A stretch of DNA of 64,000 bases from Streptacidiphilus sp. P02-A3a (GCF_014084105.1 NZ_CP048289.1:5775922-5839921), one strand, 5' to 3'. Counted from the first letter of the stretch, positions 20,348-30,610 are shown. A program made the numbers and translations. Notes: generated from the sequence alone by a model not told the origin.

Positions 20348-21157
20348 ATGGAGAACGTGGACGAACCGACCGACGGTGCGCGGACCGCACCGGACCTGCT
20401 GGCGGAGTTCGACCGCCGGGTACGCCGCGGGGCGCGGCCCGACGGCGCCGGGGCGGTGGTCGAGCTGGTCGACGGCGTGCTCCGGCAGACCGCCCCGGCG
20501 CCGGGCTGGAACGCGGTGCTCTGGTCGGACCTGGACCGGGCCGGGGCGGACGCCGCGATCGCCGCGCAGGTGGCGCACTACACCGCGCTCGGCCGGGACT
20601 TCGAGTGGAAGCTCTACGCCCATGACCGCCCGGCCGACCTGGGCGCACGGCTGCTGGCGGCCGGTTTCACCGCCGAGCCGGAGGAGGCGCTGATGATCGC
20701 CCCGGTGGCGGAGCAGCTGACCGGGGCGCTGCCGCCCGAGGGGGTGACCCTGCGCCCGGTGACCGGGCCCGCCGAGGCGCAGCTGCTGGCGGACGTGCAC
20801 GAGCAGGCGTTCGGCTCCAGCGGGCGGCGGATCAGGGACCAGCTGCTGGCCCAGCTCGCCCGGTCCCCGGAGACCGTGCACGCGGTGCTGGCGATGGCGG
20901 GCGAGCGGCCGGTGAGCGCGGCGCGGCTGGAGCTGGTCCCGGGGACCGGCTTCGCCGGGCTGTGGGGCGGCGGCACGGTCGAGGAGTGGCGCGGGCGCGG
21001 CGTCTACCGGGCACTGATCGCCCACCGGGCCCGGATCGCCGCCGACCGGGGCTACCGGTACCTGCAGGTCGACGCGTCCGCCGACAGCCGCCCGATCCTG
21101 GCCCGGCTCGGCTTCACCCGGGCCGGGAGCACCACGCCGTACCAGTACCGGGTCTGA
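20348..21157 (+). CDS. GNAT family N-acetyltransferase
   Basis: 269 residues. The N-terminal half is a helical region without clear identity; the C-terminal half (from about residue 130) has the GNAT fold, with VEEWRGRGVYRALIAHRARIAADRGYRYLQVDASADSRPILARLGF, where RGRGVYRAL is the acetyl-CoA pyrophosphate loop. Such two-part proteins often have a degenerate N-terminal GNAT repeat. GGAG lies ten bases before the ATG. Substrate unknown. Confidence 0.85.
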   Translation: MENVDEPTDGARTAPDLLAEFDRRVRRGARPDGAGAVVELVDGVLRQTAPAPGWNAVLWSDLDRAGADAAIAAQVAHYTALGRDFEWKLYAHDRPADLGARLLAAGFTAEPEEALMIAPVAEQLTGALPPEGVTLRPVTGPAEAQLLADVHEQAFGSSGRRIRDQLLAQLARSPETVHAVLAMAGERPVSAARLELVPGTGFAGLWGGGTVEEWRGRGVYRALIAHRARIAADRGYRYLQVDASADSRPILARLGFTRAGSTTPYQYRV

Positions 21158-21330
21158 GCCGGTACCGGGTCACGAGGCGCGGGCGCGTCCGGGTCGCGAC
21201 CGGTCCGGGTACGCCAATGGGGTGAGCCGGTGCGCGGGGGGCCGCCGGAACGGGTACGCATCCCGTCCGCGCACCCCTGCCCGTCCCGTGTGCCCGCGCA
21301 CGCCGGGCGTGCCCCCCGGAGGAGGAACCC

Positions 21331-21393
21331 GTGGCGGAACCCGTGGCGCCGCGCCGCGCCACCGCAGCCGCCGCCCGGCGGCGGCGGTGCTGA
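21331..21393 (+). CDS. Possible 20-codon upstream ORF overlapping the phosphatase start
   Basis: A strong GGAGGAGGAA ribosome site precedes a GTG-started ORF of 20 codons rich in Ala, Pro and Arg (start VAEPVAPRR, end RRRRC). Its TGA overlaps the likely GTG start of the SpoIIE-type gene at 21387 (GTGCTGA). The phosphatase itself has no ribosome site at that GTG, so translation may be coupled. A sequencing frameshift that joins the two would look the same. Confidence 0.35.
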   Translation: MAEPVAPRRATAAAARRRRC

Positions 21394-23066
21394 GCGGCCC
21401 GGCCGACCCGCTGCGGGCGCTGCTGCGGCAGGTGCTGGACGGGACCACCGCCGGGGTCACCGTGCTGGACCAGGAGCTGCGCTTCCAGTACGTCAACCCG
21501 ACCCTGGCCCGGATGAACGGTCTGCCCCCGGAGGCGCACGTGGGCCGGAGCATCGCCGAGGTGGTGCCCGAGGTGGACGCCCGCGAGGACGTGCTGGCGC
21601 AGGTGCTGGCCGACGGGATCCCGCGCGAGGTGGTCACCAGCGGCCACACCCGGGCCGACTCCGACCGCGAGCTGCGCTACTGGCACGGCGCCTACCACCG
21701 GCTGATGGACGGCGACCAGGTGACCGGGGTGGTCGGCATCCTGCTGGAGGTCACCGACGACCGCGAGCAGCAGCGCGACCTGGAGCGGGCACAGGTCCGG
21801 CTGGCGGTGCTGGACCACGCCGCCACCGTGATCGGCACCACCCTGGACATGGACACCACCTGCGCCGAACTGGCGGCCTTCCTGGTACCGGGGCTGGCCG
21901 ACATCGCCACCGTGGAGGTGATCCCGACCGACCTCGGCGTCCCGCACCGGCCCCCGCCGCACGGGGTGCTGCGGCTGCGGCGGGCCGCCATGCACACCGT
22001 CCCCGAGCTGGCCGAACAGGCCCGGGTGTTCGGCGTCCCCGGTGAGTACGTGGACTACCAGCCCGGGTCGGCGATCCCGCGCTGCCTGGCCAGCGGTCGG
22101 CCGATGGTGGAGAACCTGCTGGGCGACCCGGCGCTGGAGCGCTCCGCGCCGAATCCGGGGCGGCTGGCCGCGTACCGGGCCGCCGGGATCCACTCCGGGC
22201 TGCTGCTGCCGCTGTCCGCGCGCGGCGAGCCGCTGGGCACGCTGTCCATGGTCCGCGCCGGTGACTCCCCCGCCTTCACCGAGGAGGACGTGGTCGCCGC
22301 CCAGGACCTGGCCGGGCGGGCCGCGATCAGCCTGGACAACGCCCGCCGCTACACCCGCGAGCACCACATCGCGCTGGAGCTGCAACGGGCGCTGCTGGCG
22401 GGCCCCAGCCGCCCCAACCCGGGCCTGGAGGTGGCCACCCGCTACCTGCCGTCCGGCACCAGCGCCCTGGTCGGCGGCGACTGGTTCGACTGCGTGCCGC
22501 TCTCCCCGGAGCGGACGCTGCTGGTGATCGGCGACGTGATGGGCCACGGGGTGGCGGCGGCGGTCGACATGAGCCACTACAGCGCGATGCTGCGGGCGCT
22601 CGCCTCGGAGCGGCTGCCGCCGCACGTGGTACTGGAGCGGATGGACGCGCTGACCGCCCGGCTCTCCGACGAGCGCCCGGCGACCTGCCTGCTGGCCGTG
22701 GTGGACGCCCGGCGCGGCCTGGTCACCTACGCCAGCGCCGGACACCTGCCGCCCGCCGTCCTGGACTCGCGCAACCGGGCGCGGCTGCTGGACATCCCGG
22801 CCGGGCCGCCGCTGGGCACCGGGCTGGGCGGCTACAGCTCCCAGCTCACCCGCTGCGCCCCCGGGCACACCCTGCTGCTCTACACCGACGGCCTGGTGGA
22901 GCGGCGCGGCGAGGACATCGACCGCTCGCTGCGGCGGCTCGCCGAGCTCCGGCTGCCCGCGTCCGCCTCGCTGGACGGGGTGCTGGACCAGGTGCTCGAC
23001 GAGCTGGTGGCCTCGGGGGTGGACGCGGAGGACGACGTCGCCGTCCTCGCCGCCCGGATCGGCTGA
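21387..23066 (+). CDS. PAS-GAF-SpoIIE protein phosphatase
   Basis: About 559 residues. Order: PAS domain (residues 5-120, LLRQVLDGTTAGVTVLDQELRFQYVNPTLARMNGLPPEAHVGRS), GAF domain (about 135-325), and PP2C/SpoIIE phosphatase (340-559) with GGDWFDC, VIGDVMGHGVAAA and TDGLVERRGEDID, which hold the metal-binding aspartates. These proteins dephosphorylate STAS anti-anti-sigma factors in streptomycete stress pathways. No RsbW-type kinase domain is attached. The frame is open back to 21222, but its N-terminal 55 residues are Arg/Pro-rich and unlike family members, so the GTG at 21387, coupled to a short ORF, is preferred; this is uncertain. Confidence 0.85.
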   Translation: MLSGPADPLRALLRQVLDGTTAGVTVLDQELRFQYVNPTLARMNGLPPEAHVGRSIAEVVPEVDAREDVLAQVLADGIPREVVTSGHTRADSDRELRYWHGAYHRLMDGDQVTGVVGILLEVTDDREQQRDLERAQVRLAVLDHAATVIGTTLDMDTTCAELAAFLVPGLADIATVEVIPTDLGVPHRPPPHGVLRLRRAAMHTVPELAEQARVFGVPGEYVDYQPGSAIPRCLASGRPMVENLLGDPALERSAPNPGRLAAYRAAGIHSGLLLPLSARGEPLGTLSMVRAGDSPAFTEEDVVAAQDLAGRAAISLDNARRYTREHHIALELQRALLAGPSRPNPGLEVATRYLPSGTSALVGGDWFDCVPLSPERTLLVIGDVMGHGVAAAVDMSHYSAMLRALASERLPPHVVLERMDALTARLSDERPATCLLAVVDARRGLVTYASAGHLPPAVLDSRNRARLLDIPAGPPLGTGLGGYSSQLTRCAPGHTLLLYTDGLVERRGEDIDRSLRRLAELRLPASASLDGVLDQVLDELVASGVDAEDDVAVLAARIG

Positions 23067-23091
23067 CCGCCTCGGGCCGACGGCCTCGCGC

Positions 23092-24498
<1,407 letters not shown>

Positions 24499-24643
24499 GA
24501 TCAAACGATAGGCAGTGGACGGGGGTTCACGCGCGGTGCATCCGCCAAGCGTGCTCGTGGTCACACCGCGCCCTCCCAGGGCTGCCGTGCGAGACTCGTG
24601 CCGGGTGGCGGACCTCGCCGCCCGCCACGGAGAGAGGGAACGC

Positions 24644-25123
24644 ATGGACCCCGCACCGGCCCCCACCCCGACCCCGGACCCCACCGCGCCCGCCGCGCCC
24701 GCCGCCGCCGGGGCGCGGATGCGGCTGACCTCGGTGGTGCTGTACGTGTTCGACCTCGACGAGTCCGTCGGTTTCTACCGGGAGCTGCTGGGCCTTGAGG
24801 TCACCGTGGCCAACCCGACCGCCGCGCTGCTGGTCGGCGGCGACGGCTCACAGCTCTACCTGCGCTCGGTGGGCCCGCGAGCCCCGCACCAGACCGGCGG
24901 CATCGGTGTGCAGTGCTCCGTCTGGACCGCGCCCAGCGAGGCCGAACTGAAGCGCTGCGAGCAGGTGCTGAAGCGGCTGAACGCGCACACCACCACCCAT
25001 GTGGCGGAGGGCTTCTCCTGGGTCGAGGGCCGTGACCCGAACGGGGTACCGGTGATGGTCTCCCACCCCGGCCCCGGGCAGGCCATCCGGAACCAGATCA
25101 TCTCCCGCATCTACGCCTGGTAG
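24644..25123 (+). CDS. VOC-fold protein (glyoxalase/bleomycin-resistance type)
   Basis: 159 residues: a Pro/Ala-rich leader of about 22 residues, then a vicinal-oxygen-chelate domain with [47 protein letters not shown] and, at the end, [21 protein letters not shown]. The metal-ligand positions are not fully conserved, so it may be a binding protein or an enzyme with an unusual site. GGAGAGAGGG lies before the ATG at 24644. The 3' end overlaps the P-type ATPase fragment on the other strand. Confidence 0.78.
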   Translation: MDPAPAPTPTPDPTAPAAPAAAGARMRLTSVVLYVFDLDESVGFYRELLGLEVTVANPTAALLVGGDGSQLYLRSVGPRAPHQTGGIGVQCSVWTAPSEAELKRCEQVLKRLNAHTTTHVAEGFSWVEGRDPNGVPVMVSHPGPGQAIRNQIISRIYAW

Positions 25124-25328
25124 CGAGCCCGGCCCGGGCCAGCAGGGTGAGCCCGGCGTACCCCGGCAGCATCTCCGGGGTGAGCCCGACGGCGACCGCG
25201 ACCGCCAGCGTGACCACCGCCGGTCCCTGGTCGCGGACCAGCTCGTTGACGCCGTCCAGGAGCAGGCCGGACAGCAGCATGAACCAGACCAGGACGCGGG
25301 TGGTCGCGGCGGCCTCGCGGTGGTACAC
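25098..25328 (-). pseudogene. Remnant of a magnesium-transporting (MgtA-type) P-type ATPase
   Basis: A 76-codon frame whose segment [32 protein letters not shown] closely resembles the transmembrane helix and loop of MgtA-type P-type ATPases (family pattern AVAVGLTPEMLP...LARGA), with the preceding helix VLVWFMLLSGLLLDGVNELV. All catalytic parts (DKTGT loop, nucleotide-binding and actuator domains) are absent. It is therefore read as a fragment left by deletion. It could still be translated as a two-helix peptide, but there is no sign of selection for that. Confidence 0.5.
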
Positions 25329-25361
25329 GCGGCGGCGGAACGGGTCCGCGACCGGGCGGGG

Positions 25362-25724
25362 TCAGGCCCCCAGACCATGTCGGGCCCCGGTGTCGGCGCC
25401 GGAGCCCCCGCCCTCGGCGGCCAGGTGCTGGAACATCAGCCGGACCACCGAGACCAGGTTGGGGTCGTCCACCACGTAGACGCGGCGGCGGCCCTGCTGC
25501 CGGGAGTGGACCAGTCCGGCCAGTTTGAGCTTGGCGAGGTGCTGGCTGACCGTCGGCATCGGCGCGCCCACCTGCTCGGCGAGGCCGCCGACGTCGCACT
25601 CGCCGTGCGAGAGCACCCAGACGATGTGCAGCCGTAGCGCGGAGGCGAGCATTCCGAAGAGGCCCGCGGCCTCCTGGATGCGGTCGGCCGGCAGGTCGCC
25701 GACCCCGCTGCTCGCCCCGGTCAT
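25362..25724 (-). CDS. ArsR-family regulator
   Basis: 120 residues with an ArsR winged helix: AAGLFGMLASALRLHIVWVLSHGECDVGGLAEQVGAPMPTVSQHLAKLKLAGLVHSRQQGRRRVYVVDDPNLVSVVRLMFQHLA. A single Cys sits in the alpha-3 region (ECDVGGL) near where CmtR/ArsR metal cysteines lie, but no second Cys is present; the ending has a single His. Metal sensing through alpha-5 is therefore doubtful. GGAGGGG precedes the ATG at 25724. Next to a P-type ATPase remnant, so it may be the survivor of a cation-homeostasis pair. Confidence 0.85.
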   Translation of the reverse strand: MTGASSGVGDLPADRIQEAAGLFGMLASALRLHIVWVLSHGECDVGGLAEQVGAPMPTVSQHLAKLKLAGLVHSRQQGRRRVYVVDDPNLVSVVRLMFQHLAAEGGGSGADTGARHGLGA

Positions 25725-25855
25725 CTGCGGCCCCTCCACGTCGTGCGCTGCTGCCCGGGACAGCGTCCCTGATTCCGCGGGGTCACGCAAACGAGGGGAT
25801 GACGCGAACCACCCCCGGGAGCTCGGTCGGCGCGGGGGTAGGTTGACGCGGGGGG

Positions 25856-27625
25856 TCAGTTGACGCAGGGGATGCCGCCCATCCTCACCGCCGGGCCCTG
25901 GAACGGGATGTCCTGGGCCTGGGCCGGTGCCGCCTGGGTGGAGGGACCGGCCGGGGTGGTGTGCGCGGCGGCGCCGGTGAGCGGGACCGCGCCCGCGCCG
26001 AGGAACACCTGGACCCGCTCGGTCGGCAGCGCCGGGTCCGCCACGGCCAGGGCGTCCGGGCCGAGCCGGGTGGCGATCTGCTTGGCGGCGGCCCGGGCGC
26101 CGGAGCCGTAGCGGACCACGGTGCTGCCGCGCGACGGCGCGTTTCCGGTGCGTCCGGGGGTGAAGCCGAGGGCGGTCAGTGCCCGGGAGTCGGCACCGGC
26201 CAGGCCCGGGGTGCCGGAGCCGTTGAGCACGTCGACGACGGCGCCGGTGACCGAGGCCGGGAGCGCGGCTGGGGCCGCCGGGGCCGCCGGAACGGAGGCG
26301 GCGGCCGGGGTGGGCGCGGCACTGGGCTGGGCGGAGGCGGCGGAGGCGGCCGGGCGGGTGGTGAGCTGCCGCATGATGCCCTGGATCTGCGCCGGGTCGA
26401 CCAGGTTGACCGACTCGCCGCCCCGGGTGGCGAAGCCCTGGATCGGCAGGGTGTTGAAGACCACGTTGCCGCCGGTCAGGTCCGGCGCCTGCTGGGCGAA
26501 GTCCAGCAGGTTCCACCGGGTGTCGATCACCACGTCCTTCTTCACCACGTCGAACAGCGCCTGCATCTTGCCGACGTCGTCGAACAGGCCCTGCTCCTTC
26601 AGCTTGTGCTCGACCGAGGAGATGAACGCCTGCTGCCGGTGGGTGCGGTCGAGGTCGCCGTTGGTGAGGTAGTGCCGCTGGCGGACGAAGGAGAGCGCCT
26701 GCGCGGCGTCGATGGTGTTCAGCCCGGCGTGGAAGTTCGCGCCGGAGCCCTGGCCCTTCACCGCCGGGTCGTAGACGGCGTGGTTCAGGCAGACCGTGAT
26801 CGGCTGCACCACCTGCGCGATGTCGTAGAAGCCCAGCAGGTTGACCTCGGCGAAGTGGTCGATCCGGACACCGAGGAACTTCTGCACGGTGGCCAGCGTC
26901 GCCTCCCGGCCGATCTCGCGGCTGCGCTGCTCCAGCTCCGTGCCGGTGTAGCCCTGGGCCCGGAGGCTGGTCTCGGCCACGGCCTTGGCCAGGCCGTAGG
27001 CCTCCTTGATCTTGTGCATGCCCTGCACGGAGCCGTCCGGGCCGTAGGTCTCGACGTAGTCGTCGCGCGGGATCGAGAACGCCTGGACCTTGCCGCCGCC
27101 CGCCGGGATGTGCAGCAGGATCAGGGTGTTGGTGTTGTAGCCGCCGATGTTGCTCGAACCGGCGTTGAGGTCGTCCGCGACGAACTGCCGGGGCAGGTCG
27201 TCGCCGTTCATGTCCTTGCGGCTGTCCAGGCCGATCAGCAGCACGTTGACCGAGTCGTCCAGCTTCGGCGGCGCGCCGTGCTGGACGACGGACAGCGCGT
27301 CCGAGGTGGTCAGCCCGGAGGTCAGCGAGTGGTACGTGTACCAGGAGACGCCGCTGGTGATCAGTACCCCGGTGGACAGCGCGACCGCGAGCAGGCGTCC
27401 GGCTCTGGCCAGCCGATCCGCCGGTCCCGGGCGTCCGCCCCGGCCGCCGCGCGGCGGGCCATCGGGGGTCCGGGGCGGACCGCCGCCGCCGTAGCGTCGC
27501 GGGTTGCCGACCCGGGCCGATCCGCTGGCGGCCGAACCGCCCGGGCCCGATCCGCCGCGGACCGAACCCGCGCGAGCCCCGCCGGTACGGTGACCGGCAT
27601 AGCCGCTGACCTCTTGCTCACGCAC
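25856..27625 (-). CDS. LytR-CpsA-Psr (LCP) family wall-polymer ligase
   Basis: 589 residues. A Gly/Arg-rich cytoplasmic N-terminus of about 70 residues is followed by one transmembrane helix (LLAVALSTGVLITSGVSWYTYHSLTSG), then the LCP domain (about residues 110-330: NVLLIGLDSRKDMNGDDLPRQF, SIPRDDYVE, SFVRQRHYLTNGDLDRTHRQQAFI), where the Arg/Asp residues bind the polyprenyl pyrophosphate, an Ala/Pro linker, and a LytR_C domain (GAVVDVLNGSGTPGLAGADSRALTALGFTPGR). LCP proteins attach teichoic acids or capsular polymers to peptidoglycan outside the membrane. The GTG at 27625 has GGAGGAG upstream. Confidence 0.9.
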   Translation of the reverse strand: MREQEVSGYAGHRTGGARAGSVRGGSGPGGSAASGSARVGNPRRYGGGGPPRTPDGPPRGGRGGRPGPADRLARAGRLLAVALSTGVLITSGVSWYTYHSLTSGLTTSDALSVVQHGAPPKLDDSVNVLLIGLDSRKDMNGDDLPRQFVADDLNAGSSNIGGYNTNTLILLHIPAGGGKVQAFSIPRDDYVETYGPDGSVQGMHKIKEAYGLAKAVAETSLRAQGYTGTELEQRSREIGREATLATVQKFLGVRIDHFAEVNLLGFYDIAQVVQPITVCLNHAVYDPAVKGQGSGANFHAGLNTIDAAQALSFVRQRHYLTNGDLDRTHRQQAFISSVEHKLKEQGLFDDVGKMQALFDVVKKDVVIDTRWNLLDFAQQAPDLTGGNVVFNTLPIQGFATRGGESVNLVDPAQIQGIMRQLTTRPAASAASAQPSAAPTPAAASVPAAPAAPAALPASVTGAVVDVLNGSGTPGLAGADSRALTALGFTPGRTGNAPSRGSTVVRYGSGARAAAKQIATRLGPDALAVADPALPTERVQVFLGAGAVPLTGAAAHTTPAGPSTQAAPAQAQDIPFQGPAVRMGGIPCVN

Positions 27626-27853
27626 CGCCACTCCTCCGCGTTGCCCCGTGCGGCCACCCCTGCGGAACGCCCGCGAGCCGCACCGGAAACGCACCTGCCG
27701 TACCAGCGGCCGTACCGGCCGCCGTTCCATTGGTTGCGCAATCTAGCAACTGTCAACCACGGGGGCACGCATGGCTCGCCCGGCCGATCCGACCGGTCTA
27801 TCCGGAATGCCCACCGCTGACGCCCAGACGTTCGACCGGGCCACGCCAGGACG

Positions 27854-28261
27854 CTAGTCCACCCGGGGCCGGTCCGCCCGGCGGCGCGGGAGCAGCGGCA
27901 GCAGCGCCAGCACGGCCAGCGCCTGGCCGATCAGTGCCCAGACCTTGTCGCTGAACCACACCGGCTCGTACATGTTGGGCAGCGGCCCCAACTTGCCGAC
28001 GTCGACGTAGCGGTAGACCAGCAGGGCGGCGATCCCGGCGGCGGCCGTCAGCAGCGCGAAGACGTCGCCGACGCGGCGGCGCCAGAGCAGGACCAGGAGC
28101 ACCGCGAGGGCGGCCGCCCCGGCCTCGATCCGGAACAGCGTGCCCTGGCTGATACTGGCGCTCACGGCGTCGTACTGCGGCGCGAGTTTGGCGTGGATCC
28201 CGGCGTCGATCGCCAGCCCGACGGCGGCGAGCAGGCGCAGGACCAGACGGACTGCGGCCAT
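27854..28261 (-). CDS. Small four-helix membrane protein, last gene of envelope module
   Basis: 135 residues with four hydrophobic helices (residues 4-22, 46-62, 66-85, 107-127) and a conserved-looking loop YRYVDVGKLGPLPNMYEPVWFSDKVWA between helices three and four. DoxX-like or SURF4-like proteins are of this type, but I cannot assign it firmly. GAGGAG precedes the ATG and overlaps the stop of the cupredoxin gene nine bases away, so the two are translationally linked. Confidence 0.75.
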   Translation of the reverse strand: MAAVRLVLRLLAAVGLAIDAGIHAKLAPQYDAVSASISQGTLFRIEAGAAALAVLLVLLWRRRVGDVFALLTAAAGIAALLVYRYVDVGKLGPLPNMYEPVWFSDKVWALIGQALAVLALLPLLPRRRADRPRVD

Positions 28262-28270
28262 GGGGACTCC

Positions 28271-28696
28271 TCAGCTGACGGTCAGGGTGCCGTGCATGAA
28301 CTGGTGGATGGTGCAGATGTAGGGGTAACTCCCGGCGGTGGAAGGTGCGTTGAAGGTAGCCGTGGCACCCGGGGCGACATCGCCGGTGTCGAAGGCCTTG
28401 GTGCCGGTCGCGGTCACCGTGTGGGCGGTGGAGTCCTGGTTGACCACGGTGACCTTCTCCCCCGGGGTCACCGTCAGCGTCGCCGGACTGAAGGCGAAGT
28501 TGTGGATGGTGATCTGCGCCGCCCCGGACGCGCTGGAGGCCGAGGACGTGCTCGCCGCCGCCTTCGGACTGCTCGCCGCCGCCTTCGGACTGCTCGGCGC
28601 CACCGCGTTCTTACTGCTGGACGAGCTGGAACAGGCTGCCAGACCCATCAGCAACAGGCCCACGAGCAGCACGAACTGACGTTTGAACAGAAGCAC
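28271..28696 (-). CDS. Cupredoxin lipoprotein (type 1 copper)
   Basis: 141 residues. The GTG start at 28696 opens a signal peptide ending in LAAC, a lipobox (Cys near residue 22). A Ser/Ala/Lys linker follows, then a plastocyanin-like fold (from residue 60: ITIHNFAFSPATLTVTPGEKVTVVNQDSTAHTVT... YPYICTIHQFMHGTLTV). All type 1 copper ligands appear present: His in STAHTVT, then Cys, His and Met in ICTIHQFM. It should be an electron carrier anchored outside the membrane, and is in a row with two ferritin-like proteins and a small membrane protein. Confidence 0.88.
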   Translation of the reverse strand: MLLFKRQFVLLVGLLLMGLAACSSSSSSKNAVAPSSPKAAASSPKAAASTSSASSASGAAQITIHNFAFSPATLTVTPGEKVTVVNQDSTAHTVTATGTKAFDTGDVAPGATATFNAPSTAGSYPYICTIHQFMHGTLTVS

Positions 28697-28778
28697 GGCG
28701 ACTACCTCACCTGGGAGTTGGGAGCGGAGCGGCGGTGCGCCGCCGTGGGTACGACGGCGCACCGGAACTGACGGAACG

Positions 28779-29627
28779 TCACACAGTCAGCAAGGTGGGG
28801 CTGGCCGCCTTGTCGACCGGCAGGAAGTCGTCCGGGACCGGGTACTGCCCGAGGACGAAGTTGAGAATCGCCGCGTGCATGGCCTCCACCGGCGCGATGC
28901 TGGCGGCGGTGGCGATCCCGCCCGCGCTGCTGACGTTGTAGGTCGCGAACAGGTAGGTCTGCGCGGCCTGGTCCTCAAGTTGCAGCGCCAGCTTGGCGAC
29001 GTCCCCGGCGCTGGTGGCCGCACCCAGGGCCTTGAGCGTCGCGGGCTGGTTGGACAGCGGCACGTCGGTGATGGCGGGCTTGCCCGCCCCGGTCAGGATC
29101 GCGTTCCAGGCCTTGGCGTGGTCCGCGTGCTGGGACATCGCGGTGGTCGCGAAGGTCGCCACGGCGGGCGGCACCGTGCCCAGCTTCCCGGCCTTGGCCG
29201 CGGTCAGCGTCGCACCGTAGGCCCCGACCGCCTGGTTCTCCAGCGCCGTCGCCAGCGCCACGATCCGCAGGTCACCGGTGTACAGGCCACTGGCGGACGC
29301 CGAGTCGGACGTCGTCGGGGAGCTGCTGCCGCTGGTCGCCGCGCCCACGGCGTTCTTGGTCGAGCTGGAGCAGGCCGCCAGCGCCATCGCCGCCGCCACC
29401 CCGCCCACGCCGAGCAGGAATCCGCGGCGCGAACCCGGGCCGCCCGGCCCGGGCACCCCGGCGTTCCCGCCGATCCCGCCGGTGTCACGCAACTCCGTGA
29501 CCAGATCGGCCGCCGCCGCGTGCATCCGGGGCAGGCTCTCCCGGTGGGCCTCGTCCAACTCGCGGGTGAGCCGGGACAGTTCACCCTCGGAGATCGGCAG
29601 CTCCCAGCCGCCCTTGGCAGTGCTCAC
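28779..29627 (-). CDS. Ferritin-like Tat/lipoprotein
   Basis: 282 residues. Residues 1-60 look cytoplasmic, followed by SRRGFLLGVGGVAAAMALAAC, which combines a twin-arginine motif with a lipobox. After a Ser-rich linker comes a four-helix ferritin-like domain (about 115-275) with ALENQAVGAYGATL, MSQHADHAKAWNAIL, LEDQAAQTYLFATY and APVEAMHAAILNFVLG; the repeated E...H and ExxH-like positions could bind two metals. The GTG start overlaps the stop of the upstream ferritin-like gene (GTGA), so they form one operon. Confidence 0.82.
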   Translation of the reverse strand: MSTAKGGWELPISEGELSRLTRELDEAHRESLPRMHAAAADLVTELRDTGGIGGNAGVPGPGGPGSRRGFLLGVGGVAAAMALAACSSSTKNAVGAATSGSSSPTTSDSASASGLYTGDLRIVALATALENQAVGAYGATLTAAKAGKLGTVPPAVATFATTAMSQHADHAKAWNAILTGAGKPAITDVPLSNQPATLKALGAATSAGDVAKLALQLEDQAAQTYLFATYNVSSAGGIATAASIAPVEAMHAAILNFVLGQYPVPDDFLPVDKAASPTLLTV

Positions 29628-30403
29628 TGCACAGCCCCTTCGCTGATCGGGGAGGCCATCGAGGTCGGGTAGAAGGCATCCGGGAAGCCGACGCTGCCCG
29701 CAGCGGCCGGGAGTTTCGCGACATCGGTCGGGATCGCGATCAGGCTGGCGTCGTTGCCCGCGAGCAGCGCCTGCACGGCCAGCAGCACCGAGCGGTGCTG
29801 CGCCTCGACCGGCGCCACCGACGCGAACAGCTTGCGCAGTTGGGCGTCGCTGACCTGCGAGACGTTCTTGGTGTAGGTCTGCGCGGCGACGTCCTCCAGC
29901 GTGATCGCCAGCGCCACGACGTCGGCCGGGGTCTTGATCGACGGGAGCTTCTGCTTCACCACCGCGTCGTACTTGGGGTCGGGACCGGTCTGCGCCTTGC
30001 CCCCGGCCTGGGTCGCGGCGGCGTTGAACGCCTGCGCGTGGGCGGTGTGCTGGGCGGTGGTCTTGGTGATGAAGGCGGCCACCGTCTTGTTGCCGTCCTT
30101 GATGAACGGCAGCCCGGCGGCGGTGGTGTAGACGCTCACCGCCAGGTTCTCGATCGACGCCGCCGTCTGCAGCGCCATGATGTCGTCGCTGGACGCGGCG
30201 GCGGCTCGGGACATCCCCAGCAGCGCCGCGCCGCCCGCTACCCCGGCGACCAGTCCACCACGCTGCCACCAGCGCCGCGCCGGTTCCTGCTGCCCGTACT
30301 CGACCAGTGCTTCCCGAGTGATCCGCAACGCGTCGCTGTTCAGGTCCTGCGACTGTTCGGTCAACTCCGCGAGCCACCGGGTATCGAGGTTGTCCTCGCC
30401 CAT
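29624..30403 (-). CDS. Ferritin-like membrane or exported protein
   Basis: 259 residues, first gene of the envelope module. Residues 1-45 are hydrophilic, then ARRWWQRGGLVAGVAGGAALLGMSRAAAA gives a hydrophobic signal or anchor, and a four-helix ferritin-like domain follows (SIENLAVSVYTTA, TAQHTAHAQAFNAA, LEDVAAQTYTKNV, APVEAQHRSVLLAVQALLAG). It is clearly paralogous to the next gene product but has no lipobox. The ATG at 30403 is preferred; the frame is open to 30472. The two paralogues may pair as a heterodimer that oxidises or stores metal outside the membrane; this is inference. Confidence 0.8.
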   Translation of the reverse strand: MGEDNLDTRWLAELTEQSQDLNSDALRITREALVEYGQQEPARRWWQRGGLVAGVAGGAALLGMSRAAAASSDDIMALQTAASIENLAVSVYTTAAGLPFIKDGNKTVAAFITKTTAQHTAHAQAFNAAATQAGGKAQTGPDPKYDAVVKQKLPSIKTPADVVALAITLEDVAAQTYTKNVSQVSDAQLRKLFASVAPVEAQHRSVLLAVQALLAGNDASLIAIPTDVAKLPAAAGSVGFPDAFYPTSMASPISEGAVQ

Positions 30404-30540
30404 CACGCCCCATCTCTGTTTCCACTGACGACATGAGACGCGTCGGCTGGCTGCCGCGCCTCCCTGGTTCATGCTTCGGGTCCAAGGGGCTGATGGATGG
30501 GTTTGAAAGGCTTGTGGCCTCGTTATTCATCCGTTCGGGG

Positions 30541-30577
30541 GAAAAGGGCGCCGTGCCGGTGACCGGACACGGCGCCC
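30541..30577 (-). terminator. Rho-independent terminator of the alcohol dehydrogenase gene
   Basis: On the minus strand a 10-bp stem GGGCGCCGTG/CACGGCGCCC with a 12-base loop is followed by TTTTCCCCC. It lies about 34 bp past the stop codon of the dehydrogenase gene. This is one of the few U-tailed terminators in the window. Confidence 0.8.
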
Positions 30578-30610
30578 ACGGGTGGCTCGGACGTTCAGAT
30601 GCTCAGATGC

